Positions 5,352-6,951 of a stretch of DNA of 6,951 bases are shown here, in pieces. Made by a program: the position numbers and the translations under genes. The stretch lies in assembly GCA_002402725.1 (NCBI GenBank), contig DHGL01000022.1, positions 1-6,951 on the forward strand. Direction: 5' to 3'. Origin of the DNA: Anaerolineaceae bacterium UBA4799. Its GTDB lineage: Bacteria > Chloroflexota > Anaerolineae > Anaerolineales > Anaerolineaceae. The notes under the pieces were generated by a model. That model was not told the origin of the DNA and ran no database searches. It was given only the letters and a program-made list of their open reading frames with translations. Each line of letters starts with the position of its first letter. Position 1 is the first letter of the stretch.

Positions 5352-6951
5352 ATGAAATATAAATACCTGGGGAAGAGTTACAACCGGCCGGACGCGATCA
5401 GCAAGGTGACCGGCAAAGCCATTTACCTGGATGACATCCGCATCCCGGGCATGCTGCACGCGGCTGTGCTGCGCCCCGAGTACGCGCACGCGGAGATCGT
5501 CAGCATTGATACCACCGCAGCCGAGAAGATGCCGGGCGTGGTCAAGGTAGTTACCGGTAAGGGCTGCCACTACCACTATGGCGATAACTTCAAGGACCTG
5601 GTGCCGATGGCGGTCAAAAAGGTACGCTATATCGGTGAGCCGGTGGCGGCGGTGATCGCGGAAACGCTGCCGCAGGCCGAAGCGGCGCTGGAGAAGATCA
5701 ATGTGGAATATAAACCGCTGCCGGTGTACATTGACGCGCGCGACGCCATGAAGCCCGACGCCGTGCTCGTTCATGAAGAGAACGGTGATTACTGGCACCT
5801 GCCCACGCTGCACCCCACGCCGGGTACCAACATCGCGCATACCTACCACCTTAAGAAAGGCAAGGGTGTTGACGGTTTCAAGGACGCCGAGGTCATCGTC
5901 GAGGCTGAATTCAATTACCCCCTGGGCTCGTGTGCGGCCATCGAACCTCACGGTTCAATTGTGTGGTTCAAAGAAGACAAGACCATCGAGGTATGGTCCT
6001 CCTCCATTTGCCCCTTCATCATCCGTGAAGACCTGGCGCATTCTTACGAGATCCCCGTCTCAGATGTGCGCGTGCGTATCCCCGATATCGGCGGCTGCTT
6101 CGGTTATAAATCCGATATCACCGTTGAACAAACCGTCGCCTGGATCGCCAGCTTTGTGCCCGGCTACCCGGTCAAATGGGTGGCTTCACGCAAGGAGGAT
6201 TTCACTTCCACACTCATCGCGCACGGCATCCGCTCGCGCATGAAGATCGGCGCGCGCAAAGACGGCAAATTGGTGGCCATACAGAACGAGGTGCTGCACA
6301 GCGGTGGGGCGTACGCCGATACCGCAGTCAACATTACCATCGCGGCCACGCATAACTCCGCGGGACCGTATGAGTTCGAGCATTGCGACCTGACGGGTTA
6401 TACCGTTTACACCAACACCCCGCCGGTAGGCGCATACCGCGGCTATGGGCACCAGGAAGCCCAGATCGCCACCGAACGCATGATGGACCTGCTGGCGCGC
6501 AAACTGAACATGGATCCCTTCAAGTTGCGTGAGATGAACTACCTGGTGGAGGGCAAAGTGAACTCGCTGGGCGAGAAGATGTGGAAGACACACGGCGACT
6601 TGATGACCTGCTCCAACATGGTGAAGGAAAAGGTATTTTCAAAACCAAAACCAGCCGAAGACGAGAATTACTACTACGGTCGCGGGTTCGCGGCGGCGAT
6701 GAAAAGCCCCAAAGGCGCGCCGTTCTCGACTAAAGGCTGTTATATGAAGATGAACATCGATGGCTCCATCAGCGTGAGCATGGGAGGCGCCGAGGTGGGG
6801 CAGGGGCTGCGCACGGTCATTCAGCAGGTGGCGGCGGAAGCGCTCAAGATCGCTCCCGAGCGCATCCGGGTGTACACCGAGATCGATACCCAGTATTCCC
6901 CCTACGAATGGCAAACCATTGGTTCTATGTTCACCACGCAGGGCGGACGCG
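5352..6951 (+). CDS. Xanthine dehydrogenase/aldehyde oxidase family molybdopterin-binding large subunit (3' end outside window)
   Basis: My translation runs 533 codons from 5352 to the window edge without a stop; the family usually has about 750-800 residues, so the last third is missing. Large subunits of this family hold molybdopterin cytosine dinucleotide and hydroxylate N-heterocycles, aldehydes or related carbons with water as oxygen donor. Residues about 17-125 form the first a/b-hammerhead domain (TGKAIYLDDI, 20-29; RYIGEPVAAVIAET, 92-105). The cofactor domain follows with EPHGSIVW (198-205), IGGCFGYKSD (246-255), PVGAYRGYGHQEA (358-370, substrate/cofactor loop) and GGAEVGQGLRT (478-488), the EmGQG motif. 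No signal peptide is seen. Substrate cannot be read from this part: the glutamate that acts as base is near the missing C-terminus. The iron-sulfur and FAD subunits are not upstream, so may lie downstream. CoxL is less likely because its AYRCSFR loop is absent. Confidence 0.93.
   Translation, partial: MKYKYLGKSYNRPDAISKVTGKAIYLDDIRIPGMLHAAVLRPEYAHAEIVSIDTTAAEKMPGVVKVVTGKGCHYHYGDNFKDLVPMAVKKVRYIGEPVAAVIAETLPQAEAALEKINVEYKPLPVYIDARDAMKPDAVLVHEENGDYWHLPTLHPTPGTNIAHTYHLKKGKGVDGFKDAEVIVEAEFNYPLGSCAAIEPHGSIVWFKEDKTIEVWSSSICPFIIREDLAHSYEIPVSDVRVRIPDIGGCFGYKSDITVEQTVAWIASFVPGYPVKWVASRKEDFTSTLIAHGIRSRMKIGARKDGKLVAIQNEVLHSGGAYADTAVNITIAATHNSAGPYEFEHCDLTGYTVYTNTPPVGAYRGYGHQEAQIATERMMDLLARKLNMDPFKLREMNYLVEGKVNSLGEKMWKTHGDLMTCSNMVKEKVFSKPKPAEDENYYYGRGFAAAMKSPKGAPFSTKGCYMKMNIDGSISVSMGGAEVGQGLRTVIQQVAAEALKIAPERIRVYTEIDTQYSPYEWQTIGSMFTTQGGR

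Noticed and set aside
5319..5951. Long open frame on the - strand (210 codons) opposite the start of the hydroxylase gene
   Set aside because: It is antisense to a clear molybdopterin-binding subunit, and its arginine/valine/histidine-rich translation shows no family features; a GC-rich coding strand commonly produces such frames.
6186..6914. Further - strand open frames opposite the hydroxylase gene
   Set aside because: They are low-complexity, histidine/arginine-rich translations without recognisable domains, and they lie over strongly conserved motifs of the + strand gene.
5352..6951. Carbon monoxide dehydrogenase large subunit (CoxL)
   Set aside because: The active-site loop reads AYRGYGHQEA, not the CoxL signature AYRCSFR, so CO oxidation is not supported.

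Overview
The window is bacterial and protein-coding along almost its whole length. It holds five genes, four on the + strand and one on the - strand, with no RNA gene, CRISPR array, insertion sequence or origin that I can see. The DUF4956 / VTC / CotH gene trio, the moderate GC content and the general lack of Shine-Dalgarno sequences would fit an Anaerolineae-type Chloroflexota genome. That placement is inference at low confidence, because no phylogenetic marker is present.

Region 1 (1-4746, + strand) is a compact three-gene cluster. It starts with the C-terminal end of a DUF4956 membrane protein, cut by the window edge. Next comes a VTC-domain protein of the polyphosphate polymerase / triphosphate tunnel family. 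Last is a 1215-residue membrane-anchored CotH-family protein kinase-like giant. The gaps are 3 and 28 bases, so one transcript is likely. The large protein combines five predicted membrane spans, a beta-rich extracytoplasmic loop, nine SDS22/internalin-type leucine-rich repeats, a chitobiase-C-terminal-like domain, a CotH kinase domain and a C-terminal InlB B-repeat-like domain. A plausible reading is a cell-surface system in which a membrane component and a cytoplasmic tunnel enzyme work with an outward-facing CotH kinase. This linkage has been seen repeatedly in bacteria, but its biochemical role is unresolved to my knowledge.

Region 2 (4736-5158, - strand) is a small DUF1801 protein that converges on the CotH gene and overlaps its end by 11 bp. 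It appears functionally unrelated to region 1.

Region 3 (5159-5351) is a 193-bp divergent intergenic region. It holds a weak sigma70-like promoter candidate, a spaced 8-bp inverted repeat and a good ribosome-binding site.

Region 4 (5352-6951, + strand) is the first 533 codons of a molybdopterin-binding large subunit of the xanthine dehydrogenase / aldehyde oxidase family. It is open to the right edge and looks GC-richer, especially at third codon positions, than the genes to its left. Its iron-sulfur and FAD partner subunits are not in the window.
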